Below, in pieces: positions 23,099 to 34,195 of a stretch of 64,000 bases of DNA. The position numbers and the translations under genes are program-made. The stretch is taken from positions 1-64,000 of the forward strand of contig JAKSZP010015909.1 of NCBI GenBank assembly GCA_022478985.1, read 5' to 3'. The notes under the pieces were generated by a model. The model was given only the letters and a program-made list of their open reading frames with translations. It had not been told where the DNA came from and did not search any database. Numbering within the stretch: the first letter of the stretch is position 1; the number at the start of each line of letters is the position of its first letter. This DNA is from Massospora cicadina. Taxonomy: Eukaryota > Entomophthoromycota > Entomophthoromycetes > Entomophthorales > Entomophthoraceae.

Positions 23099-23907
23099 TG
23101 TTGCAATTAAAATGACCAACCATTAGCTTCTATAATTTTAATGAGAATTTTAACAAATTATTACATAAAGGATTTGATCACTTCAATAGTACTCAAGCTC
23201 ATGGATCCAAACTTCATAAGGAGTTGCCAAAGTTGTATTATATTTTTGTTGGTGAATTTGCCTTAATGCCTTAAAGAGATATATAATTATGGCGGATTGA
23301 ATCCTCAACCCTGCTAATGCAATTTCCGCTATCTCAATTTTCATGATCGCCTTAGATCATGTCCTGAGAGTTCATACCTGCTATAATTTAACTATGATAT
23401 GTAAATTCTATCTTGTCCCCATACCACCAGAACATATTTATATGAGGATTTGTTTTGATATGGCCATCTGCCAGTAACTCAATAGTAATCCGTTGATTGC
23501 AACTATAATAGAAATATTTGAGCCTTAGTGATTTGCTCCCCTATCCTAGTTTAGATAGTTACTTCTATAGTCTACTACTTTTGAGTGCCGCTTAGTAGTA
23601 TAAAATGCACCAATAGGAACGCTAGTGGAAGGGTCATATCTTAGCAGGGTTACTATGGTAAGAATTTCTTTTTTCCTATGTTGCTGGAGAAAATCTAGTG
23701 TGAAGAAAGGATAACTATAGAGAGCCTCATAGCCTTTTACTTTAGTAGATACAACATTGCACTTTTTCTTAATTTATTATAAATAATTCTTGCCAGAAAA
23801 GTATTCTTTTTGCAATTTTTTAAGGTGACTTTCATCTAATAGTACCTTATAATTTGCCAGAATAACATGTGCACTCTCAATATGACGCCTAAGCGCCAAT
23901 TTCAACA
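23099..23907 (+). repeat. 3' LTR of element A
   Basis: Partner of 7,839-8,640, starting TGTTGCAATTAAAATGACC and ending CAATTTCAACA. The two LTRs have diverged by many substitutions and small indels, indicating great age. Confidence 0.75.
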
Positions 23908-24281
23908 ATATTAGCAATATGCTTGCAACTTTAGGTGAATTAATTCTCCCACGTTCAACTAGATGATTTTTTGTAAAGTTAAATTATTATGGCACAGAAA
24001 CAGAATACATTGTTATGTACCACTTATTTAGAGAAGTATATATTGTTCCCTTTTTCCTTTAATAATTTAACCTCTGAACATATATAAAATGGGTAATGTT
24101 TTCCATCAAACTATATCTTATTTTCTAAATGTTGTCACAAAATTATCTTATTAACATCAATAAATCTTATTTAAGATTATAAATAAGTATTTCTCTAAAA
24201 AGTTATTTATCTGCACCTGATAACAGGGGCAAAGATCCCACCAGGGCCATAAATAAAATAATTAATAATAGGAATATAGGA

Positions 24282-24302
24282 GGGACCATCTAGTACTAAA
24301 AA
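24282..24302 (+). mobile_element. Micro-retroposon insertion 1 (21 bp) with 18-bp TSD
   Basis: The insert is GGGACCATCTAGTACT plus a short A run. It is flanked by a perfect 18-bp direct repeat AATAATAGGAATATAGGA at 24,264-24,281 and 24,303-24,320. The A-tail and duplication length fit target-primed retroposition of an extremely 5'-truncated element. The same 3' end recurs at three other places. Confidence 0.75.
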
Positions 24303-26613
24303 AATAATAGGAATATAGGAATTAGATGTCAAGGTTAGAACCATCCCTTTAAACCAAGTGCCCAAAAATGGCTTAAAAAATTACAGAGAAAGGAGGCATA
24401 AAAGATTTACTTAGTAGATAGTAACTCTTTAGAAGTTAGTGATGGTTCACTATGATGGTAGATCTTTGGAACCCTATTATTTATAGATATAAGTTCAATT
24501 TTATTACTTAATGTATTAATATAGATATATAGGCCAGTTAGAAAGTTTAGGAAAATACATGATGTTTTATAGAGCATCAATATGAAGCAACTCAAACCTT
24601 TTCTATTGAAATTTTACTTGGTTTTTACTTTACTTATATATAGTTAAATCAAACTATATACTTTATAAGTTCACCTGAATGCTTTTTCACTATACCAATT
24701 TCCCCTTTCATAGCTCTTTTGCTTTAGTAACTAAAGCATATATAAGAGAATAATAAGATGCCACAAATATTTTATTCCTTATATGCATAATATTTTATCT
24801 TGAAAGAACTCATCAAATACCTTTATAAAGTAAGTATATAAGTTATAAAACAACTAAAAAAGCTCAATTATGTATTGCACTTATTTAATTGAAAACCACC
24901 GCTTTAAACTTTTTTTTATTCACAATTAGGATACTTCATATTAGGTGACGTTTGTAATACTGATTTTATAAATTTAGATGTCTATTTAATATGGTACTCA
25001 GGAAATTACATGAAAAGGATTGCGCAATATAATATTATAAATTATTGCATGATGCACACCAAAGTACTCTCTCACCTTGATATAGGTTCTAGTATTATTT
25101 ATAAACTTCAAGATGACTAAGTCATTAATACAACTTTTCCAAAAACATCCTCAGTATTGGAACTTTATGTAAATCATGGTTCAGTTTCCCTTGCTTCCCC
25201 AAGATAATCATTATTAATATGAATTCTAGTTATAGTTCTATTCTTTTATGTTCTGCACACGGTTAATTAATTTCATACTTTGTCATTGCATCTTAATGAT
25301 AAATTATTTGTTTATAACATGCTTTTTAAAAAAGCTTCCTTGTGTGATAATCAATATTGTCAAATTTGCGCTCAAAAGAGGAGCTAGCTGAAGCAAATAC
25401 ATACATTTGAACCAAGTTAGAAAATATAAAAACATTATTAAAAACCTTCAGTTTCCAATGTGTTTTATGACTCCTAAAGCAAAAAATTATTTCAGGTATG
25501 TTATGTTAAACTTAGCTGTTTTTAATTGCAAAATTAGTATGTTATATCCTACAAAGTTATCAAAAACTTCTGGTCTAATACAATATAGATCATAAATTTG
25601 CAATAAGTGAAGATTGGTGATAGTTTCTTAACTTTTAACGGATATTACGGTTTATTCAAGGTATTACTTTCTAACAACTTTTACTTTACATGGTTGCCAC
25701 AAAGCCATAGGATTTCAACTATTTTGTACCAGCCCTACACATATACATCTTTTACTTTATTTTATATGTTCATTTTTAAATTTAAAATTTTTTCAGAAAA
25801 TTGTAACTTACCTAATTATATCACCAAATGTGTTTATTTAAAGGCAAGAGTAGCTGAAAATAATAAGCGTTACCTTCATTTTTAGATAGTGTTTATGTAA
25901 ATTATTGTGTTATGACTTTTAACAAATTGTCACAATATTTTTTATGCAAATGATTATGTTAATAAAGTTTTTATTGTTTTATACAGTGTAAATAATGTGG
26001 ATAGCTTTCCTCATGTAAAATATTGATTGAGAGTTAGTAAACTCTATTTATTATAATCCAGATACATGTACTAGACACTGTAAGAAAGCTGTTCATATAC
26101 TCATAAGGATAATATTTGCTGTCTATATAGGCCCTATCATTAACCTTAGTATAGTAATAAGAAGTTGTGAAAATTCTGGAATTTTATAACTCCAGTATTT
26201 TCCATTTCTCAAAAGTTCACTTTATCTTCATCTTCTTGTAAGAAAGTTAATTACTTAAGTAGTTTGAATAAAATCAGATTCTCAAAAATTGCATCTGCTT
26301 TACCTTATGCCATGATAGTATATAGAAGCCATTGATGAGGATTATGTCTTTTATAGAAAAATTTAATAAGGGTTCTTAGCAGGGTAAAATTAGTAACAAC
26401 ACAATTACATATTTTTTCAGTTTTGCACTTACATAATGATCCTATACTCAATTTAGATTTGAGCTATTGAGTGGTCTTTGAGAACTAAATCAGAATTCTA
26501 AATATGTACAACTTAATTAATCTATATGATCAAGTATACTAAAAGCTGTAAAGATTAAGCTCTAATACAGACTATAAAAAATGTTAATTTTTGTTCTAAA
26601 GTTTAATATTATT

Positions 26614-26630
26614 TTTTTAGTACTAGATGG
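26614..26630 (-). mobile_element. Micro-retroposon insertion 2 (17 bp) with 17-bp TSD
   Basis: On the minus strand the insert is CCATCTAGTACT plus A-tail. A perfect 17-bp direct repeat TAAAGTTTAATATTATT flanks it at 26,597-26,613 and 26,631-26,647. Apart from the tail, only about 12 bases of element were retained. Confidence 0.75.
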
Positions 26631-27971
26631 TAAAGTTTAATATTATTAATTTTTTGTTTATTTGTATTATTATCTGATTTTTTAAAGTTTAATGATATTT
26701 ATAAAGTTTAAAAATATTAAGCTAATTTCTTCTAATATTTTACAAATATGTTCTACATACTAATCTATCTTAGTTATCATTATCTTTTATAGTCTAGATT
26801 TTAATGTATAGTTTATATGCACATGTTCTCAGAACTAGACCATCTGCTTAAAACAGCAGAGTTTAAACATTTTCTTTGAATAATGTCTTATTTTTTAGAA
26901 ATGCCTGACAATATGTTTAAATGCTATGCTACAAGTCTGTGGTCTTTAAGTCTAGAGAAAAGCACAACTTCATCTAAGGGCATCTAAATTTCTGTGAAAT
27001 TTAGAACAAGTATAAACCTATTTTACAAATTACTCACATGTAAAATTTAAATTTAAGCTAAACATAAAGTAGTGTTTATTTTTATGTCAAGCACACAAAG
27101 AATATGTAATCTATTTTATCTTAAAATTACTATATTGCTTATCTAAAAAAATTAATGAAACTAAGTGATCAATCTAGTAGCAAATTATGAGATTATATGT
27201 CTATAAAAAGTTTTTAGTAAAGAAATATATAAGACTATCTTTGTACTTTCCATTCTTAGTTCAGTAAGGTGATAGCTAATTAGACCCTGTTTAAACTCTC
27301 ACAATTTTATGTTTATATTGATATACCTTCCAATGTTATCTTACAACAATTTTGGTACTACAGCTAATAAAATTTGTTAATCTGTTGCTAAAAAACTTAA
27401 ATTAGCTTAAGCTAGTTAGAAGTAGACAATAATGTGTAAGAGATATGAGTGTTTTGGGAGAGTACTAAAAGTGCATTATTACAATAGTTATCATTTTGAT
27501 TTATTAACCTAGAATGATAGGATTACCTTAAGCAGAAACCTTATTAAAGATGAGATTAGGCAATTATACATAAATGAGAGAATATGTTAAAAATATAATT
27601 GCAAACCTGAAATAATTATAGTTACATGTTACAAGATAATTTTAACTGATAAAATATATGTTTTGTAAGATTAACCAGATTTTACTCGGTGTTTAATGAG
27701 AAGCTCAAGGACATTTAGCTTAAATATCAGCAAACTGACCCAGCGGCTGAAAAATATAACAAGGGTTGGTCATAAATAACATTTTGCTCTATGAGGCGGT
27801 CATGAAGTTAAATATTTGATTTACTAGGATAAAGTTAACAGCCTTCGCGTTATTTTTCTTGGATTTTTTAGTTTTGTTCTAGATTCCAATATAGCTATTT
27901 TCTATTATTCTAAATTTCAACTATAAATAACACCATAACATAAATGGAAAATTATCTAAATATGATGTGTG

Positions 27972-28856
27972 TGTTGAAGTTTTTGGCCTACTTCAGATGG
28001 CTGGTTCTTCTTCTGTGGTAAGGTGGAGTTTTGAGCGTCTATTGTATGGCAACAATAGACCAGATGGTGACAATAGTTAAGATATTAACTCCTTGAAAAT
28101 AACACTTTGATGCCGTATTCTTTTGTTGTTACTTGGACAATGGATCGCTGCATTGGTCCTTCTGATCCCAAGTAAATTCTTGACTTAATACAATGTAAAA
28201 GTATTAAAAACAAAAGTTTGTATATTAAATTATGAGCTTGTGCAATAATTTTTTGTATTTTATTAGTATCAACTTGATAATCTATAGGGTTCTATGTTAA
28301 CCACATCTTACCCATGACACTTCATTTTCAATGGCACTCAGCCAGAGAAAGATTTAATAATTTCATCTGAGGGTCTACAATCCTTATGACTTGAGGGGCA
28401 TCTCACACGGCCTCAGGATCAGTATTGAACTCATAATATCTCAAGACAGCGTTTCTGTGTGTCTGCAAATAGCTGACCAATGCTCCTAAGCAATTGGAAG
28501 CACATACCAAGGCGATTTGTACCACTAATTAGTAATTAAATTTTATCAAAAACTTGATTGACATTTAAAGTTAATTTTGACATAGACTAGTAAAGCCCAT
28601 AAACCAGGTCACTAAGCCAACTATAATTACTAATACTGACTTAACTAACAAAGCCCTTGGGCCCATGTCATCATAGTCAAATATTATTAAGTGGGATTGC
28701 TAGGCCACAAATCCCAAGTTTAATATACTTAGGATATTTTTGGTCCATAATCATTGATAATTATGATATGATACATAATAAAGTAGCATCAGATAATAAT
28801 ATTATTTTTTCCCTATCAAATTACCCATCAATTTAGGTACAGTCAAACATTCAACG
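27972..28856 (-). repeat. LTR of element J (left, 3' LTR in element orientation)
   Basis: Matches 31,688-32,436 with shared blocks GATGGCTGGTTCTT, ACTTGGACAATGG, TTAACCACATCTTACCCATG and TTCATTTTCAATGGCACT. Ends CATTCAACG, one change from TTCAACA. Confidence 0.75.
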
Positions 28857-31687
28857 ATGTGTTCAGTCTCTTATTTCAAGTAGCTATTTTTAAGCATATG
28901 CAGTGTAGAAGTACTACTAGAAATTGATTCATCTTGCTCTCATGCCAATAACATACCCAGAAGCCAGCTTTGAGACTCAATTTTATCATAAAGCCTAATA
29001 CTTTTTATGCAGTTAAAGATTCAAAATAATTTTAAGAGGGTTCCATAAGGGATTTAAAAATTATAATCACCTTCTTCTTTGGCTAATAACAGGTCCTAAA
29101 TTACTGACGTTAATTATGTTCCTTTTGATACTTTACAAAAAATCCTAAGTTAAAGAATAGAATAACATAGCTTCCAGAATTTATATAAAATTTTCACATA
29201 GATATAAAATGGAGGCATTAATTTCCGCCTTGGGCCTTGAAAGGGCCCAGAGAAATGTTTCTGGACCAAAAATCTATTTGCTATTAAAGGAGCATACATA
29301 AGAAGCCAAAAAATTACTGTCCTTTAGACTATAGCTGATCTCTTAGATGTTAGTAAGACCCAAAAAAGCCATCATATATTTGAATTGTGATATATATATA
29401 TATATATATTTAACCAATTCATGTTATATTTTATTTCACTATTCCAGAATGTTGTACCATTAGTTTAATCAACAAATAAAAAACACTAGTTACTCTTATT
29501 CATTTAGTCTATGTCATAGCAACTTGGCTTAACACTTACTATAGGTACCTTACAACATAAAGCTTTCCTAAATCTTTCCCGCTTTGTTAAATTCTTTCAT
29601 ATTACAATTAAACCTCTTCACGCCCTTATGTGAAGTCTAATGCATTCTCTGAGCTTTTTGAATAACTTATACTAAAGTTTTTTTACAAATAGAATACTTG
29701 GAAGACTCAGAGAGTTTTATAGTCTTATATGATGCCCTTCATATAAAGTCCTGGACTTGGTACAGTATCTTTCATAACAAAAACTAATAAATTAGAAGCC
29801 AGTATTTTTACTTCTTACTCTCAGTTAGTAGTAGTACAAAAACATTTTCTCTTACTAAGCACCTATATAGTTGTTTGATTAAAAAAGCTCATAAATAAGA
29901 GACCACTATTTTAATTTTTGATATTAGATGGCTAGATTATATTATATTTGAGATTACAAAATTAGATTTTAAGTTTTTTCTTATAAAAATATTGCATCAT
30001 GTAATAGGGTACAATTTTCTGATTTGTAAAAAATATTTTTATCATTTGACTTTTAATTGGTATACCTAGTTATTCTTTAATATGTTTTGATGATATCTTA
30101 ATAACAATTTATTACAAAAGATCATCAAAACGTTAACAGAAATGAACTGGAAACATAAGATAAACACACTCAAAACTGTTAATCTCTTTAACTATAGATG
30201 CTGTTGTAATATTGACTTGACTTTTATCTTCAAGATTAGCCTTTTCAAGTAATGAACATACTTAAATCTTTTTTAAAGAGAAAATGTACTATTTTTGCTA
30301 ATTAAATTCACGAGACACTTTTAATATTTTATGCCTTTTATATTTTGTATGAGAATTCTTGCACTTAGAATTGCTTCTAATCTTCTAGCATTTTATACTT
30401 TTACCTTTTTGTGAATTGACTGAACATCAACGTTACTTACTATCATCCTATCCTTTTGATAATTATGAAAATTATGTAAATAATTTCCACAGCATATAAA
30501 AATAGGGTATTAATTACAAAACCATTAACTTTTAATATAAGGTGACATTTAAAGAAGATTTATGTTTTTATAAACAATAACAATCATCACTGTATTCATT
30601 ATTACAAAGAATGAAGTTCTTTTATACTAAATCTGTTAAATTTAACATATCTTAGTTTTTATATACAGTAAGTAGCACTAATTAGACCTCTGTTAAAATA
30701 TTAATTATGAATCTAGAAAAACCAACTAGTAATAGATAGAGTGGATCTGTGCATTATATACCTATGGTTAGAGGAGCTACAAGTGCGATAAAACATGAGT
30801 GATAACACTAGATATAAATATATCAAAAAATGTTGTGTGGCCTTAATAAGAGTTGTGTTGTAGTTTTCAGTCAGAAAAAAGGAGAAAGTAAGGAAGAGTC
30901 TTAGTTAAAGTTAGAGTTCATAGTTTGTGTTTTTCTAGATAATTGGCATATGTAGTTATGATTACAAATGATGATAGTAATGATTTTATTCTAGCATTAA
31001 AACACCCATGAATGAGTTAGACTAAAATGAAGATAAAAATAGTAAGAAAGCTAACTAATTCTTCATATGATGCCAACATAAGTTGTCCTCTATCAAATTT
31101 AGTAATATAAATCTACACATTTCATATTAAAAACATATGAAATGCCTTTATAAATTTTTTATGCATGTAATCCATAGCCTCACCTGTATGACCTTTAATA
31201 AAGAATTAATAGGGTTTCAAAGACTTTATCATATAAAATTTCTTTTTATAGTAACCATATAATTAAAAATATGAATACTCTATACAAGCGTTAGTACCAT
31301 ACAGAGACATTTGATAGCCCTATTAACTTTTATTTATCTAGACAATTAAGTATTGTGTTACCTAGATGTCTTAAAACTCAATATGTTAAGCTTTTATAAT
31401 CTGTTTCCCGCTCTAGTTTCTTGATATATACACATAATTAAAAGTTTAGCTATTTTTCTCACAATAAATGGGATAATATACTTCTTCATACTAGAATTAT
31501 GATAGTAGATATTAAGGCTGTTCTTTAGATTTAGTAAATACGTTCTTGATTAAATTAAAGGAACAAGTCTAGGGTAGCTTCCAAGTTTAACTCTTTTTCA
31601 GAGGTCGCTGATTGGTTTACAGTTCAATTTCTGGTGAATAGAGTGAAAGTATTGTTTTCTATTTTCATCAAATTATTAGAGCTTTAT
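28857..31687. other. Interior of element J, no coding motifs
   Basis: About 2.8 kb, very AT-rich, without open frames above chance. It contains a (TA)n run. Nothing resembling gag, RT or integrase was seen in either orientation. Confidence 0.5.
29391..29409 (+). repeat. (TA)n microsatellite
   Basis: About nine and a half TA units in a row, inside element J. Confidence 0.9.
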
Positions 31688-32436
31688 TGTTGAATTTTGG
31701 GCTTTGTTCTGATGGCTGGTTCTTTGTCAGGTGTGAAACGCAGTTTTGTGCATCTTTTGTGTGAGGACAATAGACAGGATGGTGATTTAGAGTTTAAAAT
31801 ATAACTTTTTGGTAGTACTTAAATTTTATACCCTGTAATTTACTTGGACAATGGCACGCCGCCTTGATCTTACTGATCCCAAGTAAATACCAACTAGTAC
31901 AAAGTAAAATACTAAACACAAAAAAGTTTACAAGTTAAACTATAAACTTAATCCAAAGTTGAATCTATTTTTTAGTATCAACTTGAGGGTTATTCATGAG
32001 GTTTGATGTTAACCACATCTTACCCATGCGTCTCATTTTCAATGGCACTTGGCCATTTAAAATGTTTGTAAGAGCGTCTACAAATACTTTGACTCAGGGC
32101 ATCATACTCAGCCTCAGGGTCGGAGTAAACACCATCATCATTCTCAAGATGGCATTTCATATGTATCTTTAAAATAGCTGAACCAATTCACTTTCACATG
32201 TAATCAGCAGCACATACCAAGGCAATTCATATCACTAATTAGTAATTAATTTGGTTGAAAACTTGACTGACATTAAAAACTAATTTTGACATAGACCAAC
32301 AAAGCCCTCAAGCCCATGTCATCATATTTAAATATAATTAAGTGAAATTACTAGGCCACAAATTCAAGTTTGGATATACTTAGGATATCTTTGGTTTATA
32401 ATAACTGACAATTTAGAATCAGTCAACCATTCAACA
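31688..32436 (-). repeat. LTR of element J (right, 5' LTR in element orientation)
   Basis: Begins TGTTGAATTTTGGGC and ends ACCATTCAACA. It is shorter than the left copy by about 135 bases because of scattered deletions. Confidence 0.75.
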
Positions 32437-33191
32437 TTTATAAAGACTGATAGTCTGCAGTGAATTTATAGCACTATGATTTTAAATTTGATCTAATTCA
32501 TACAGTTGCTTTATAATTATGATATCTCCCACTATAAGTTTACTAATAATATCAGGCTTAAGGTTTATACAATAGCCTGCATAGATGAATTTTTTTAACT
32601 ATCAAGTTATAAGTAATATTTACAAAATAAGCAGATGGTAAGTTGTAGTATTGTGTGAATTGGGGGTATCTTTTTTATTTATTAGTACTATTATCCAGTT
32701 TTATAAAGACGCAAAGTTTTCAACTTATCACCAAGGCAAATTAATTATTTTTATGTAGTCTATCAAGGCCTTAAACTAAGTGAGGTTCAATGAGGTTTGC
32801 GATTGATTAACTGCAATATGCACCTGGATAAATATCAGTTTCAGGTATTACCATCTTGTCTAGTTCTTACAATCATGCTTTAATGGACAATTGATTATGC
32901 AAAGGAATTTTCAATATTTGTGTGGTAGCTTATAATAATGATACTTGTACATTAAACTCTCATGCCTCTAAAAAACATATAGGGAGGGTACCCAATATTA
33001 GAGTATGGACTCAAAGACCACTGCCTCCCAAGTAGATCCTGTTAGATAAACTTTAGGTAGGGGACAACTATGACTGTGTTGGAATTGCGCACCAATGCTC
33101 TGAACTGAGATAGCAAATAGCAATGCAGTTCACGGAGTTCCCAGCCTATCAGACGCCACATGTGGAGGTTTTCAGGTTTATCCTCCTTTTC

Positions 33192-33220
33192 TTTTTTTTA
33201 GTACTAGATGGTCCCAACCC
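33192..33220 (-). mobile_element. Micro-retroposon insertion 3 (29 bp) with 16-bp TSD
   Basis: On the minus strand it reads GGGTTGGGACCATCTAGTAC, then T and an A-tail of eight. It is flanked by 16-bp repeats at 33,176-33,191 (GTTTATCCTCCTTTTC) and 33,221-33,236 with one mismatch. It has several more bases of the common 3' end than insertions 1 and 2. Confidence 0.75.
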
Positions 33221-34146
33221 GTTTATCCACCTTTTCCATTAATTCAAGTTCCCAATTAATTGGTGCGGTATCATTCCTAAGTCATCCCACCTCAAATAAA
33301 ATTTATACCTTAATAAAGATGCGTAATTGGCAATAATATTATAGAAATTAATACTGTTATGAATAAAACTGTAAGTACTGTATATAGACCTTTAATGTAT
33401 TATTAACATGGTGCTGAGAGATAGCCACACAATCATAATATCTTAGTAGAACAAATCTAATTGTGACCTAAGCCACCATACAGAAACAGTTCTGAAGTTC
33501 TTGGGTTTAAATGAATATTAAATAATATTAGAAGCTCTTTAGAAGTTAGAGTCTATATTTAATTCATTTTTAAAAAATTCTCATGATGTGTGGAGGCTAA
33601 AGTGGCAACAGTCTTATGTGGTCAGATAAGTAAAAGCAACCACTTCTGTAATGCACTATGCAGATAAACAAATTCTATTTACTGTAAATTGTAATTTATT
33701 GACGGTGATTGAAAGAGTTGATTTACTATAATAACAGGGAGATCAAGAGCTTAGATAAATCCTTTATCACAGTTTCTATAAGACTTGAGCAATCCTGGGT
33801 CATTTTTAAATAGTAAGACAGCGCTAGTATGATCATTATAGCACTGTTTTTATTTTCTAAAAAGGTAAATATACCATAATGGTATTTACTGAATATAAGT
33901 CATTATTTTCTCTAAAAGAACACAGTTAATTTATTACATAGACAAACACAAACGTTCAGGGTCTTTTTATACTACAGTTTTGATATCAGGACAAAAGTCA
34001 CTAACAAACTTAATTCCAGATACGATAATAAAAAGCAAAGTGTGGGCCTAGATGAGAGGAAAATGGAGGAGAAGGTTACAGTAATACCTCTTTACCAGAT
34101 CTTTACATCATAACATGTATAAGTATGCACATCAATGAATTAGTTT

Positions 34147-34195
34147 CTTACATCAATGAATTTCCCCCTCAGGTTAGGACCATCTAGTACAAAAA
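34147..34195 (+). mobile_element. Micro-retroposon insertion 4 (about 49 bp) with 13-bp TSD
   Basis: The insert ends CCCCCTCAGGTTAGGACCAT, then CTAGTAC and an A run. AATGAATTAGTTT is duplicated at 34,134-34,146 and 34,196-34,208. This is the longest of the four and extends the common 3' end upstream (CCCCTCAGGTTRGGACC). A repeat of ACATCAATGAATT just left of the body makes the exact 5' edge uncertain. Confidence 0.65.

Larger units (their letters stand above)
7839..23907 (+). mobile_element. Element A: old Ty3/Gypsy LTR retrotransposon, split by nested element B
   Basis: Two diverged direct repeats (7,839-8,640 and 23,099-23,907) enclose plus-strand gag, protease and RT remnants (8,750-11,791), then, after an 8.9-kb insertion, the rest of RT, RNase H and integrase (20,705-22,700). 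Domain order gag-PR-RT-RH-INT is that of Ty3/Gypsy elements. Without B the element would be about 7.2 kb, normal for the group. The LTRs differ at many positions and every domain carries stops, so the copy is old. No clear 5-bp target duplication was found at the outer ends. Confidence 0.8.
23908..27971. other. AT-rich DNA without genes, carrying two micro-insertions
   Basis: No coding domain, RNA gene or LTR pair was recognised here. The longest open frames (for example 25,607-25,885, plus, 92 codons) have AT-driven Phe/Tyr/Lys/Asn-rich translations and no motif. The short TSD-flanked insertions at 24,282 and 26,614 are annotated separately. It may be unique host spacer or very old repeat. 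Confidence 0.5.
27972..32436 (-). mobile_element. Element J: minus-strand LTR element of the B family, non-coding interior
   Basis: Direct repeats 27,972-28,856 and 31,688-32,436 start TGTTGAA and end TTCAAC(A/G). Their first 45 bases are the reverse complement of the 3' end of B's LTR (GGCCTACTTCAGATGG), and their middle part (AACCACATCTTACCCATG) matches B's in reverse, so J is a B-family element on the minus strand. The 2.8-kb interior shows no gag or pol motif on either strand. It is therefore a non-autonomous or completely eroded copy. No clear target duplication was seen. Confidence 0.75.

Noticed and set aside
25607..25885. 92-codon open frame on the plus strand, Phe/Tyr-rich
   Set aside because: AT-rich chance frame. 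It could look like a small membrane protein but has no recognisable family, and flanking DNA is non-coding.
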